From contig JAGHYO010000025.1 of assembly GCA_017743605.1 (NCBI GenBank), positions 1 through 16,115 on the forward strand: a stretch of DNA of 16,115 nt. Reading direction: 5' to 3'. The first letter of the stretch is position 1, and each line of letters begins with the position of its first letter. The notes under the pieces were generated by a model that ran no database searches, was not told the DNA's origin, and saw nothing but the letters and a program-made list of their open reading frames with translations. The stretch is from Thermoflexus sp. Lineage in GTDB: Bacteria; Chloroflexota; Anaerolineae; Thermoflexales; Thermoflexaceae. The position numbers were made by a program, and so were the translations under genes. Below, piece after piece: positions 1-7,212 of the stretch.

Positions 1-394
1 CCGATCCGGCCTGTTCCGCTAGGGCGGCCAGAGCCTGGGCGCCCCGCACGCTGTTTTCGTCGGGGACCGGATGCCCGGCTTCGACCACCGTCCAGCGTTC
101 GTCGAGAGCGGCGGCCAAGTGCCCGTATTTGGTCACCAGCACCCCCCGATCCAGGCGGCTGCCCAGCAGCACCTGCAGAGCGTAGGCCATTGGATAGGCG
201 GCCTTGCCCAGAGCCAGCACGAACACGTAACGGTAGCGCTCCAGATCGAAGCGCTCCCTCCCGATGAGGAGCCGGTTGCCCTCCCGGCGGACGTGCCGGC
301 GGACCGCGGCGCTGGGGTCCACTGCGCCTAGCGCTGCATGAAGGATCTGCCTGGCATCCTGGCGGAGAGCATCTTCTTTCTTTTCGACCGACAT
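1..394 (-). CDS. Glycerate 2-kinase (GckA/TtuD family), N-terminal part only
   Basis: Reading the minus strand gives an open frame that runs off the left edge of the window. About 131 residues are visible. They contain the N-terminal marks of the type-2 glycerate kinase family (DUF4147): a helix ending near GAVDP, the glycine-lysine segment LALGKAAYPMA, then TKYGH and EAGHPVPDENS. Family members phosphorylate D-glycerate to 2-phosphoglycerate in the cytoplasm; the C-terminal MOFRL domain would lie outside the window. I chose the ATG at 394-392 because GAGGAG stands nine bases before it. An earlier in-frame ATG at 439-437 lies one base after the stop of the upstream gene (TAA-A-ATG) but has a poorly spaced SD, so the longer form remains possible. 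The family call is firm; the exact substrate is inferred. Confidence 0.85.
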   Translation of the reverse strand, partial: MSVEKKEDALRQDARQILHAALGAVDPSAAVRRHVRREGNRLLIGRERFDLERYRYVFVLALGKAAYPMAYALQVLLGSRLDRGVLVTKYGHLAAALDERWTVVEAGHPVPDENSVRGAQALAALAEQAGS

Positions 395-440
395 CCCTTG
401 CCGCTCCTCGAAAGCAGGAGTGGGGCGTCCGTCTTTCATT

Positions 441-1055
441 TTAGCGACGCTTCTCCCGGTAGTGATCGATCATCCGGCTTAGGGCCATCCAGTCGGAGAC
501 CAGGCAGACGAAACCGGCGCCCTTGGGCAGGCAGAGGTAAGGGCCCAGCAACCAGCGGATCCATCGGGCAGGGATGGGGTAGCCTACGGTCTCGATCACC
601 AGCACCGTGTGATCATAGAAAGGCTCCACCCACCGTCGATGGCGAAAGGGAAGGCGTGGGAAGACTTCTGAGAAGCGGGTGGGGCGGGTGGCGCGGATCC
701 GGCGGTAGGAGACCCGAAGCGCGAAGAAAGGGGCCCGCAAGACCAGGGCTTCCGGGCAAGGCTCCACCCCGGAGAGCCGGCTGCCGACCTCCGGGATCAA
801 CCAGATCCCCAGGGCCGCTCCCGCCAAGATCAGCAGCACGACGTCCCGTTCCGGGGGCCAGGGATAATTGACCTCGGCGATTAGCGGGAGATAATACAGC
901 CCGAAGGCCAGAAGCGCAATTAACCACGCGGGGCCTCGATACATGCGGGCCAGCCGCTGATACAGCAAAAAAGGAAAACGCCGGGGGCGGACCCCACCCC
1001 GTCTGTTCTCCTCGGCGACCGCTCTCCAGGTCCCCTGAGGCCGGCGGAAAGCCAT
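441..1055 (-). CDS. Two-helix membrane protein of unknown function
   Basis: I do not recognise this 204-residue protein. The first 40 residues are basic. Two hydrophobic helices follow, at about residues 43-62 (AWLIALLAFGLYYLPLIAEV) and 71-91, separated by a short loop. The remaining 110 residues are soluble, with alternating strands such as ALVLRAPFFALRVSYRRI. Two helices followed by a small beta-rich domain resemble bacterial PH-like (bPH) membrane proteins, but that is a weak structural guess. The C-terminus is very basic (HYREKRR). The ATG at 1055 has no good SD; an internal ATG at 944 is no better, so the start is uncertain. The stop lies one base from a possible start of the glycerate kinase gene, so the two are probably cotranscribed. 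A hairpin between this gene and phoU suggests its own promoter or leaky readthrough. Confidence 0.6.
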   Translation of the reverse strand: MAFRRPQGTWRAVAEENRRGGVRPRRFPFLLYQRLARMYRGPAWLIALLAFGLYYLPLIAEVNYPWPPERDVVLLILAGAALGIWLIPEVGSRLSGVEPCPEALVLRAPFFALRVSYRRIRATRPTRFSEVFPRLPFRHRRWVEPFYDHTVLVIETVGYPIPARWIRWLLGPYLCLPKGAGFVCLVSDWMALSRMIDHYREKRR

Positions 1056-1094
1056 GCGTGAAATACGGTTCCGAGAGCAAGCCTTCAGAAGATA

Positions 1095-1127
1095 AGCGCT
1101 CCCCGCCCGTCTTTGAGGGGGAGCGCT
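1095..1127 (-). terminator. Hairpin terminator downstream of the pst-phoU operon
   Basis: AGCGCTCCCC at 1095-1104 and GGGGAGCGCT at 1118-1127 form a perfect 10-bp stem with a 13-base loop. On the minus strand the stem is followed by TATCTTCT, a modest T-rich tail. It lies 25 bases after the arsC-phoU stop and before the next minus-strand gene, the expected place for a transcription end. The short T tract means it may be leaky. Confidence 0.6.
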
Positions 1128-1152
1128 GTTTGCTCCTTCGTCGGGCGCAGGC

Positions 1153-2322
1153 TCAGTTCAGCTCCTGCAGCTCCCCGGTGACCATAAAGATCACCCGCTC
1201 TGCGATGTTGGTCACCCGGTCCGCGATGCGCTCCAGGTTGTGGGAGATCCAGAGCAGGCGGGTGGCCCGGAAGATCGTCCGCGGATCCTGCATCATATAC
1301 GTGATCAGCTCCATGTAGACCTGCTCATCCAGCGCGTCCACCTCATCGTCCCGGGCCACGGCCGCACGGGCCTTCTCCGGATCTTGCTCCACGTAGGCCT
1401 CCAGGACCTGCCGCAACATCTCCTTGGCGATTTGGGCCATGCGGGGGATGTCGACGAGCGGCTTGAGCAGGGGCTCGTCGGCCATCTCGATGGCGAGCTT
1501 GGCGATGCTCTTGGCGTGGTCGCCCATGCGCTCCAGGTTGGTGGCGCAGAACATGGCGGCGATGATCGCCCGCAGGTCGCTGGCCATCGGCTGCTGGGTG
1601 GCGATGGCCTCCAGGCATGCCTCTTCGATCTGATAGCGCATCCGGTTGATCTCCTCATCGAAGGCGATGATCTCCCGGGCCATCTCCACGTCCAGCCGCT
1701 TCATGGCCTCGATGCAGCGATCGATGGCCTGCTCCACCATCCCCCCCAGCCGCAGCACATCCTGACGGATGGCGCTCAGATCGCGCTCCAGCATCACGCG
1801 CGCCTGCATCAGCCCCTCCTTTCCGGACCTGGCGCCCGTATGGTAATCCCCGGCCGGCGCCCGGTCAAGCATCCTCTGCTCCGTCTCCCGTCCCTCCAGC
1901 CAGCGCCGCAGGGCCGGGATCAGCTCCTCTCGCATCCGATCCCGGACCTCGCGGAACTCCTCCAGCATCCCTTCCTCGCCCCATCCCCGCCTGCCGGGGT
2001 CGGGGTAACTGATATGCATGCGCTCCACCTGGCCGGGCCAGACCGGGCACTCCTCAGCCGCATCGTCGCAGACCGTGAGGACCAGATCGAAGGGCTGTCC
2101 GATGAACTCGGACAGCGATTTGCTGCGCTGGCCGGAGATGTCAATCCCGATCTCCCGCATCACCCGGATGGCGATCGGGTGCACGTAGCCGGCCGGATGG
2201 GTCCCGGCGGAGAAGACCTCCACCCGGTCCCCCAGGGCGGCGCGGATCAGCCCCTCCGCCATCTGGCTACGGGCAGCGTTCCCGGTGCACAGCACCAGCA
2301 CGCGCGGCTTCCGCGTGTTCAT
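1153..2322 (-). CDS. ArsC-type arsenate reductase fused to PhoU phosphate regulator
   Basis: This is a single open frame of 389 residues. Residues 1-142 are a thioredoxin-coupled ArsC / low-molecular-weight tyrosine phosphatase fold: P-loop CTGNAARS (C12, R18, S19), the redox pair C85 and C92 in TVCDDAAEECPVWPG, and the YPDPG acid loop (D108). This matches the three-cysteine pattern of pI258-type ArsC. Residues 172-389 are a full-length PhoU with its two repeats, each carrying a metal-site signature (NLERMGD, E264/D268, and NLERIAD, E364/D368). PhoU normally couples the Pst transporter to the PhoR kinase; ArsC reduces arsenate to arsenite. About 30 linker residues join them. The gene starts nine bases after pstB with GAGGAGGG just upstream. 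A second strong SD lies before M172, so free PhoU may also be made. The domain calls are firm; the joint function is inferred. Confidence 0.9.
   Translation of the reverse strand: MNTRKPRVLVLCTGNAARSQMAEGLIRAALGDRVEVFSAGTHPAGYVHPIAIRVMREIGIDISGQRSKSLSEFIGQPFDLVLTVCDDAAEECPVWPGQVERMHISYPDPGRRGWGEEGMLEEFREVRDRMREELIPALRRWLEGRETEQRMLDRAPAGDYHTGARSGKEGLMQARVMLERDLSAIRQDVLRLGGMVEQAIDRCIEAMKRLDVEMAREIIAFDEEINRMRYQIEEACLEAIATQQPMASDLRAIIAAMFCATNLERMGDHAKSIAKLAIEMADEPLLKPLVDIPRMAQIAKEMLRQVLEAYVEQDPEKARAAVARDDEVDALDEQVYMELITYMMQDPRTIFRATRLLWISHNLERIADRVTNIAERVIFMVTGELQELN
1807..1822 (-). promoter_or_regulatory. Internal ribosome binding site and ATG at the PhoU domain
   Basis: On the minus strand AAAGGAGG (1822-1815) stands five bases before an in-frame ATG (1809-1807), which encodes M172 of the fusion. 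Starting there would give a 218-residue PhoU of normal family length. Such a complete SD in the linker is either a remnant of a once separate phoU or a working internal start. Confidence 0.6.
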
Positions 2323-2331
2323 CGACCCTCC

Positions 2332-3105
2332 TCATCCGAACCGTCCGGTGATGTAGTCCTCCGTGCGTCGATCCTGCGGGCGGGTGAAGATCTGCTGGGT
2401 GGGCCCGAACTCGATGAGCCGCCCCACCCGATCCTCCCCGGCCAGCATGAAGGCGGTGTAATCGCTCACCCGGGCGGCCTGCTGCATGTTGTGGGTGACG
2501 ATCACGATGGTGTATTCCCGGGCCAGCTCCCGCATCAGGTCCTCGATCTTCATGGTGGCGATGGGGTCCAGGGCGGAGGCCGGCTCGTCCATCAGCAGCA
2601 CCTCGGGTTCGGTGGCCAGGGCCCGGGCGATGCACAGGCGCTGCTGCTGGCCGCCGGAGAGGGTCAGGGCGTTCTGGTGCAGCTTGTCCTTGACCTCATC
2701 CCACAGGGCCGCCGCTCGCAGACAGCGCTCCACGATCTCGTCCAGCTTGCGTCGGTCCCGGATTCCCTGGATGCGCGGGCCGAAGGCCACGTTCTCATAA
2801 ATGCTCTTGGGGAAGGGGTTCGGCTTCTGGAAGACCATCCCGATGCGCCGCCGCACCCCCACCACATCCACATCCGGGCCGTAGAGGTCGAGGCCCTCAA
2901 ACAGGAGCCGGCCGGTCACGCGGGCGGAGGGGATGAGGTCGTTCATCCGGTTGAAGCAACGCAGCAGGGTGCTTTTGCCGCACCCGGAGGGTCCGATGAT
3001 CGCCGTGATCCGCCGGCAGGGGATCTTCATGGAGATCCCCTCGATGGCCGGACGGCCGTCGTAGTAGACGGTGAGGTTCTGCGTCTCCAGGACGATCTCC
3101 TCCAT
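2332..3105 (-). CDS. pstB: Phosphate ABC transporter ATP-binding protein PstB
   Basis: A 257-residue cytoplasmic ATPase that powers phosphate import through PstC-PstA. It has Walker A GPSGCGKST (residues 38-46), the Q-loop region GMVFQKPNPFP typical of PstB, the ABC signature LSGGQQQR, Walker B VLLMDEPAS followed by ALDP, and the H-loop VTHNMQQAARVSD. The length matches the family. I chose ATG 3105 because GAGGAGG lies just before it; an ATG 18 bases earlier (3123) overlaps the end of pstA and lacks this site. The SD sits directly after the pstA stop, so the two genes are tightly coupled. The next gene, arsC-phoU, begins nine bases after the stop. Confidence 0.97.
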   Translation of the reverse strand: MEEIVLETQNLTVYYDGRPAIEGISMKIPCRRITAIIGPSGCGKSTLLRCFNRMNDLIPSARVTGRLLFEGLDLYGPDVDVVGVRRRIGMVFQKPNPFPKSIYENVAFGPRIQGIRDRRKLDEIVERCLRAAALWDEVKDKLHQNALTLSGGQQQRLCIARALATEPEVLLMDEPASALDPIATMKIEDLMRELAREYTIVIVTHNMQQAARVSDYTAFMLAGEDRVGRLIEFGPTQQIFTRPQDRRTEDYITGRFG

Positions 3106-3116
3106 GCGTTCCCTCC

Positions 3117-3974
3117 TCACCACTGATAGCGCCGCTGCAGGCGATAGCGGAGATAGATGGCCAGCCCGTTCATAGACAGCAAAGCCGCCAGCAACACCAG
3201 GATGGCCCCCGCCGCGCGGGCGTGGAAGCCCGCCTGGGGTCGAGAGACCCAGTTGAAGATCTGGATGGGAAGCACCGTGAACTTGTCGAGAGGACCTCGA
3301 GGATCGAAGGCGATGAAGGTCAGGGCCCCGATGGTGATCAGCGGGGCGGTCTCCCCGATGGCCCGGGAGAGGGCCAGGATCATCCCGGTGAGGATGGCGG
3401 GGAAGGCCACCGGCAGCACCTGATGACGGATCACCTGCCAGCGGGTGGCCCCCAGGGCGAAGGCGGCCTCCCGCAGGCTCATCGGAACCGCCCGCAGCGC
3501 CTCCCGGGAGGCGGTGATCAGGATGGGCAGGATGAGCAGGCTGAGGGTGAGGGCGCCGGCCAGGATGCTGCGCTCCAGCCGCAGGGCCCGGACGAACAGC
3601 TCCAGCCCCAGCAGGCCGTAAATGATCGAAGGCACGCCGGCCAGGTTGTTGATGTTCAGCTCGATGAGCCGGGTCAGCCGGTTGCGGGACGCGTATTCCT
3701 CCAGGTAGATGGCGGCCGCCACCCCAAGGGGCACCGCGAAGAGCGCCGTCAGCGCCATGACCCAGATGGTCCCCAGCAGCGCCGAGCGGATCCCCGCCTG
3801 CTCCGGGAACCGGGAGGGATAGGAGGTGAGGAGGGACCAGGAGAGCACCCCCAGCCCCCGGCGGGCCACGTCGAGCAACAGGAAGGCCAGGACCAGCAAG
3901 CCGAAGACCGTGGCCGCCAGCGCGATCCCCTCGAACAGCTTCCCTAACAGCTCCCGCCGTTGCCGATGTCCCAT
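3117..3974 (-). CDS. pstA: Phosphate ABC transporter permease PstA
   Basis: A 285-residue inner-membrane permease, one of the two subunits forming the phosphate channel. Six hydrophobic segments are visible, from LAATVFGLLVLAFLLL near the N-terminus to ILVLLAALLSMNGLAIYL near the C-terminus. The cytoplasmic EAA loop that docks on PstB is clear (SLREAAFALGATRWQVI), as is the family segment ALSRAIGETAPL. The start at 3974 is preferred over ATG 4019 because GGGAGG lies seven bases upstream and the longer form would overlap pstC. The gap to pstC is 16 bases, filled by the ribosome binding site. Confidence 0.96.
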   Translation of the reverse strand: MGHRQRRELLGKLFEGIALAATVFGLLVLAFLLLDVARRGLGVLSWSLLTSYPSRFPEQAGIRSALLGTIWVMALTALFAVPLGVAAAIYLEEYASRNRLTRLIELNINNLAGVPSIIYGLLGLELFVRALRLERSILAGALTLSLLILPILITASREALRAVPMSLREAAFALGATRWQVIRHQVLPVAFPAILTGMILALSRAIGETAPLITIGALTFIAFDPRGPLDKFTVLPIQIFNWVSRPQAGFHARAAGAILVLLAALLSMNGLAIYLRYRLQRRYQW

Positions 3975-3990
3975 GCGCGCACCTCCCGGC

Positions 3991-4938
3991 CTACCGATAA
4001 ACCTCCCGATAGCGTTCAATGATCCTCATGGCAATCAGGTTCAGGACCAGGGTGATCAGGAAGAGCACCAGGCCCACTGCGAAGATCGTGCGGAACTCCA
4101 GGGTGCCGTGGGGGGTGTCCCCCAGGCTGACCTGGACGATGTAGGCGGTCATCGTCTCGATCGCCCGCCGGGGGTCCAGGGTCAGCGTCGGCCGCTGCCC
4201 GGCGGCGATGGCCACGATCATCGTCTCTCCGACGGCGCGGGAAGCCGCCAGGATGAACGAGGCCGCGATCCCGGAGAGGGCCGCCGGGATCACCACGCGC
4301 ACCGCCACCTCCAGGCGCGTGGCGCCCAGGGCGTAAGCCGCCTCCCGCAGCGAAGAAGGGACCGCATACAGGGCGTCCTCGCTCAGGGAGGAGATCAGGG
4401 GGATGATCATCACGCCCATGGTCAGGCCGGCGCTGAGGGCGTTGAAGGTCTCCAGATCCGGGATGATCCGCTGCAGAAGGGGCGTAACGGTGAGCAACGC
4501 GAAATACCCGTAGACCACAGTGGGGACGCCGGCCAGAAGCTCCAGGGCGGGCTTTAAGACGGCCCGGACCCGCGGCGAGGCGTATTCGCTGAGATAGACG
4601 GCGCTCAGCATTCCCACCGGCATGGCCAGGGCCAGCGCCACCGCCGAGGTGAGGAACGTTCCCGCCACCAGCGGCATGATCCCGAAATGTTTCTGGGCGA
4701 ACAGCGGCGTCCACTGGGTATCCAGCAGGAAATCCTTCAGAGAGACTTCCTGGAAGAAGGGGAGGGCCTCCACCAGGAGGACCGCGACGATGCCGATGGT
4801 GGTGAAGGCGGAGACCATGGCCGCGAAGAACAGAGGGGCCTGGACGGCCAGCTCCCCCCATTCCCGCCAGCGGGCCGCTATGCCCCTCTGGAGGCGGGCC
4901 GCGGAGATCTCCACTGCCGAACGAGCAGTCAGCCCCAT
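3991..4938 (-). CDS. pstC: Phosphate ABC transporter permease PstC
   Basis: A 315-residue inner-membrane permease, partner of PstA. It carries a long periplasmic loop after the first helix (the SLKDFLLDTQWTPLF region, common in PstC), then helices including VPTVVYGYFALLTVTPLL, and the EAA loop SLREAAYALGATRLEVAV followed by AASRAVGETMIVAIAAG. The start at 4938 is preferred because AAGGAG lies nine bases upstream. The frame stays open back to an ATG at 5058 that overlaps the pstS stop, but the extra 40 residues are low-complexity and are encoded by the hairpin described separately, so they are probably not translated. Fourth from last gene of the operon, after pstS. Confidence 0.95.
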   Translation of the reverse strand: MGLTARSAVEISAARLQRGIAARWREWGELAVQAPLFFAAMVSAFTTIGIVAVLLVEALPFFQEVSLKDFLLDTQWTPLFAQKHFGIMPLVAGTFLTSAVALALAMPVGMLSAVYLSEYASPRVRAVLKPALELLAGVPTVVYGYFALLTVTPLLQRIIPDLETFNALSAGLTMGVMIIPLISSLSEDALYAVPSSLREAAYALGATRLEVAVRVVIPAALSGIAASFILAASRAVGETMIVAIAAGQRPTLTLDPRRAIETMTAYIVQVSLGDTPHGTLEFRTIFAVGLVLFLITLVLNLIAMRIIERYREVYR

Positions 4939-4969
4939 GGATCCCGGCTCCTTGAGCAAAGGGTCCTGC

Positions 4970-5003
4970 GGGGGGGCGGCATCCCCAAAGGCGCCGCCCC
5001 CCC
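4970..5003 (-). other. Very stable hairpin between pstS and pstC
   Basis: GGGGGGGCGGC (4970-4980) and GCCGCCCCCCC (4993-5003) form a perfect 11-bp, all G-C stem with a 12-base loop. It lies 51 bases after the pstS stop and 31 bases before the pstC start. No T-run follows on the minus strand, so it is less likely a full terminator than a 3' stabiliser or attenuator giving more pstS than pstC message, a common arrangement in binding-protein transport operons. Confidence 0.7.
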
Positions 5004-5054
5004 GCCCATATCCAGTATAGGCAATCCAGGGCGTTCCCGGACGCCCGGAAAGCT

Positions 5055-6137
5055 TCACTGCTCCGCTTTCAACAGGTCCTCGATCGACAGCCCCACCGGG
5101 GGCTCGCCCTTAAACAGGGTCCCTACCTTGCGAGCCTCGAAGCGCTTGAGGGCCAGCTGGTAAACCGCATCCGGCAACGGGACGTATCCGACCTGCTTGA
5201 CCAGGGCGGGGCCCTCTTCGAGGTAGAACCGAACGAAGGCCTCCACCTCCGGGCGATCCGCGGCCTTGCGGCTCACGTAGATGAAGAGGGGACGGGAGAG
5301 GGGCTGATAGGTTCCGTTCCGCACCGTCTCCTCCGAGGGGGGCACGCAGCCCTTCCCACCGTCAATGGCGACCGTCTTCAGTTTGTCCTGGTTCTCGAAG
5401 TAGTAGGCGAGGCCGAAATACCCCAGGGCGTATTGATCGTTGGCCACCCCCTGAACCAGGACGTTGTCGTCCTCGCTGGCGGTGTAGTCGCCCCGGCTGG
5501 CCTTGGCCTTGCCCATGATGGCCTCGGTGAAATAATCGAAGGTCCCGCTGTCCGTGCCCGCGCCGTAGAGATTGAGGGGGGCGTCCGGCCACTCCGGCCG
5601 CACCTGGTTCCAGCGGGTGATCTTCCCCTGGGCGTCCGGCTCCCAGATATTCTTCAACTCCGCCACGGTCATGCAGGCGACCCAGTCGTTCCGGGGGTTG
5701 ACCACCACCGAGAGGGCGTCATAGGCCACGGGGAGCTCGATGTATTCGATGCCGTTCTGGGCGCAGGTGTCGATCTCCTTCTGCAAGATGGGGCGCGAGG
5801 CGTTTGAGATGTCCGTCTCGCCGTTGCAGAACTTCTTGAAGCCCCCGCCGGTGCCGGAGATCCCCACCACCACCTTCAAGTCGGGTTGGAGCTTCTGGAA
5901 CTCCTCACCGACCGCCTCCGTGATCGGGTAGACGGTGGAGGACCCATCGACTTTGATCTCGCCGCTCAGGCGGGCGGGCGACGGGGTCGGTGCGGGAGCG
6001 GGAGCCGAAGGCGATGTCGGGGTGGGTGCCTGAACCGGAGCAGGCGCTGTGGGCGCCGGCGTCGCCGCCGGCTGGCACGCCGCCGCCGCGATCACCAGCA
6101 GCGCCGCAGCCTTGCTGAGAACGGAACGCCATTTCAT
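5055..6137 (-). CDS. pstS: Phosphate-binding lipoprotein PstS
   Basis: A 360-residue substrate-binding protein that captures phosphate outside the membrane and delivers it to PstCA. Residues 1-20 are a signal peptide with a lipobox ending AAAC, so C21 would be lipidated. Residues 22-56 are a Pro/Ala/Thr-rich linker. The phosphate-binding fold follows, with phosphate-contact segments DGSSTVYPI (64-72), SGTGGGFKKF (94-103) and NASRPI (112-117), then YGAGTDSGTFDYF. GGGAGGTG lies just before the ATG. It is the first pst gene. The 123 bases upstream, to the next minus-strand gene, show a TTGACG but no convincing -10, so the promoter may be further upstream, before the two small genes. Confidence 0.96.
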   Translation of the reverse strand: MKWRSVLSKAAALLVIAAAACQPAATPAPTAPAPVQAPTPTSPSAPAPAPTPSPARLSGEIKVDGSSTVYPITEAVGEEFQKLQPDLKVVVGISGTGGGFKKFCNGETDISNASRPILQKEIDTCAQNGIEYIELPVAYDALSVVVNPRNDWVACMTVAELKNIWEPDAQGKITRWNQVRPEWPDAPLNLYGAGTDSGTFDYFTEAIMGKAKASRGDYTASEDDNVLVQGVANDQYALGYFGLAYYFENQDKLKTVAIDGGKGCVPPSEETVRNGTYQPLSRPLFIYVSRKAADRPEVEAFVRFYLEEGPALVKQVGYVPLPDAVYQLALKRFEARKVGTLFKGEPPVGLSIEDLLKAEQ

Positions 6138-6260
6138 CGCACACCTCCCATCAGTTTGGTGGAGTGGATCGGGGAGGGAGCTTGGGCGCCTCTTCTCCCC
6201 GCGTCAAGCCATCGCTCCTCCGCGTGCGCGGCGCGACGGCCTGGCCCGGCGAGAGGAGAG

Positions 6261-6596
6261 CTACCCCGAGTCCCGCTTCCCTCGGCGTGCCGGAGAAACC
6301 GTGGAGCGCATCTCCACGCGGATGCTCTGCTCCCTCAAGAACACGCGGAGCGCTTCGGTGTCCGGCAGGCTTAACAACACATAACGCCCCTCGCGCTTCA
6401 GAAGGATGTGATAGTAAGGACGCCAGCCCGTGTCTTGATGGGCATAAACCGGCGGGTCGATCTCCCAGCCCGAGTCGAGAGCGAACAGCAGGTCGGCCAG
6501 ATCCGCGTAGCCGGGCTGCAGGCCCTCCGGCCGATTTCCCAGCCGGCTCCACGCCGGAAGGCACTCCGAGAACTCCTCCGCCACCAAGGGGCGCAT
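6261..6596 (-). CDS. Small protein of unknown function (111 aa)
   Basis: I do not recognise this protein. It is soluble, with no signal peptide or membrane segment. Visible are an acidic N-terminal helix region, a middle rich in aromatic residues (GWEIDPPVYAHQDTGWRPYYH), strands ILLKREGRYVLLSLP, a helix DTEALRVFLREQ and a basic tail. This looks like a small alpha/beta domain. ATG 6596 is chosen because AAGGAGG stands five bases upstream; an ATG 18 bases earlier (6614) lacks this. It lies 34 bases after a 57-residue gene on the same strand and 123 bases before pstS, so the three may share a transcript. Strong initiation signals make it likely real. Confidence 0.65.
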   Translation of the reverse strand: MRPLVAEEFSECLPAWSRLGNRPEGLQPGYADLADLLFALDSGWEIDPPVYAHQDTGWRPYYHILLKREGRYVLLSLPDTEALRVFLREQSIRVEMRSTVSPARRGKRDSG

Positions 6597-6630
6597 CTTT
6601 CCCTCCTTGAGCATCTGTCATCGGGACCGA

Positions 6631-6804
6631 TCACGCCGCCTGACGCCACGCCCGCAGCTCCCAACGCAGCGCCTCCAGGCGTTCCAGCTCGGCCAGCATG
6701 CGCCGCAAGCGGAGCCCCTCCTCATCCTCCCCGCTGTGCACCATCCGAGTGAGTTCCTCCCGGAGCTGCCGGAGCCGCTCATCCACCTGGGCCACTATCT
6801 CCAT
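6631..6804 (-). CDS. 57-residue helical protein, probable coiled coil
   Basis: A short frame starting at ATG 6804 with GGGAGG six bases upstream and ending with TGA at 6633-6631. The product (begins MEIVAQVDERLRQLREELTR) is almost entirely charged helix: leucines recur every three to four residues in two stretches, about 4-22 and 31-51, separated by a HSGEDEEG turn. It has no proline and no cysteine, and ends in a Trp/Arg-rich segment. This suggests a helical hairpin or coiled coil, perhaps dimeric or binding a partner. The downstream 111-residue gene is a likely partner. I know no family for it. The strong SD and amino-acid make-up support it as real. Confidence 0.65.
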   Translation of the reverse strand: MEIVAQVDERLRQLREELTRMVHSGEDEEGLRLRRMLAELERLEALRWELRAWRQAA

Positions 6805-6883
6805 ACGCAACCTCCCTTTCTAAGATTTCGGCTTCATCTTACCGGCATCCCCCCAAGAAGGGGTGAAGAGACCTTCCGAGTTT

Positions 6884-6910
6884 TTTGAAAAGATTGTTAA
6901 ATCTTCTTAA
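6884..6910 (-). promoter_or_regulatory. Candidate PhoP/PhoB box
   Basis: On the minus strand three TTNANA-like hexamers follow each other: TTAAGA (6910-6905), four bases, TTAACA (6900-6895), five bases, TTCAAA (6889-6884). Repeats of TTAACA type every 10-11 bp are the binding pattern of PhoP in Bacillus and are related to Pho boxes elsewhere. They sit in a short A/T-rich island in GC-rich DNA, 80 bases before the 57-residue gene that leads towards pst. No clear -10 is at the expected distance, so this is a candidate only. Confidence 0.35.
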
Positions 6911-7126
6911 CACCGACGCCTCCGCTCCGAGGGAGAGGCCACGCCGGCCATCATCAGAGGAGGCGGTCTTCTCCCCCTACGGGCCTGCCGGTTTCTCGGG
7001 GCCATGGGCGGATCCAGGCGGTGGAATCCATCCGGCCCTGTGAAAGCCGGCTGCCAGTTCGGCCAGGCGCGGGTGGAGGAGAGGCGGGCGCCACGGAAGC
7101 CTTAACGTAATGATGAAGGGGCACTT

Positions 7127-7134
7127 GGCATAAT
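7127..7134 (+). promoter_or_regulatory. Extended -10 promoter for the dksA-like gene
   Basis: CATAAT at 7129-7134 is five of six to the -10 consensus; TG at 7126-7127 followed by one base gives an extended -10 element. No good -35 is visible. Transcription would start near 7141, giving a leader of about 70 bases before the ATG at 7213. Confidence 0.4.
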
Positions 7135-7212
7135 TCATTGGGGTGCGAATCTTTTTCAAAGTGTCGCAGGAACAGCGCTCTCAGGCTTGCGCGAAGTAGA
7201 AAGGAGCGGCCG

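Larger units (their letters stand above)
6805..7212. other. 408-bp intergenic region between divergent genes
   Basis: No convincing gene is visible here. The region separates the minus-strand small genes and pst operon from the plus-strand dksA-like gene. It holds an A/T-rich block (6881-6912) with a candidate Pho box, an extended -10 promoter for the plus strand near 7127, and between them GC-rich sequence with short imperfect inverted repeats that do not match any riboswitch I recognise. Confidence 0.6.

Noticed and set aside
1240..3126. Long plus-strand open frame of 628 codons opposite pstB and arsC-phoU
   Set aside because: It is antisense to clear pst genes, with His/Gly/Asp/Gln/Leu-rich composition typical of a GC-rich reverse-frame shadow, and no recognisable domain.
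6138..6260. TTGACG (6207-6202, minus strand) as a -35 for pstS
   Set aside because: The hexamer 17 bases downstream is CAAGCT, only two of six to the -10 consensus.
6977..7159. Minus-strand 60-codon frame in the dksA upstream region
   Set aside because: It needs a TTG start without SD, and its sequence is Pro/Arg-rich with no motif. It also overlaps the probable promoter of the plus-strand gene.
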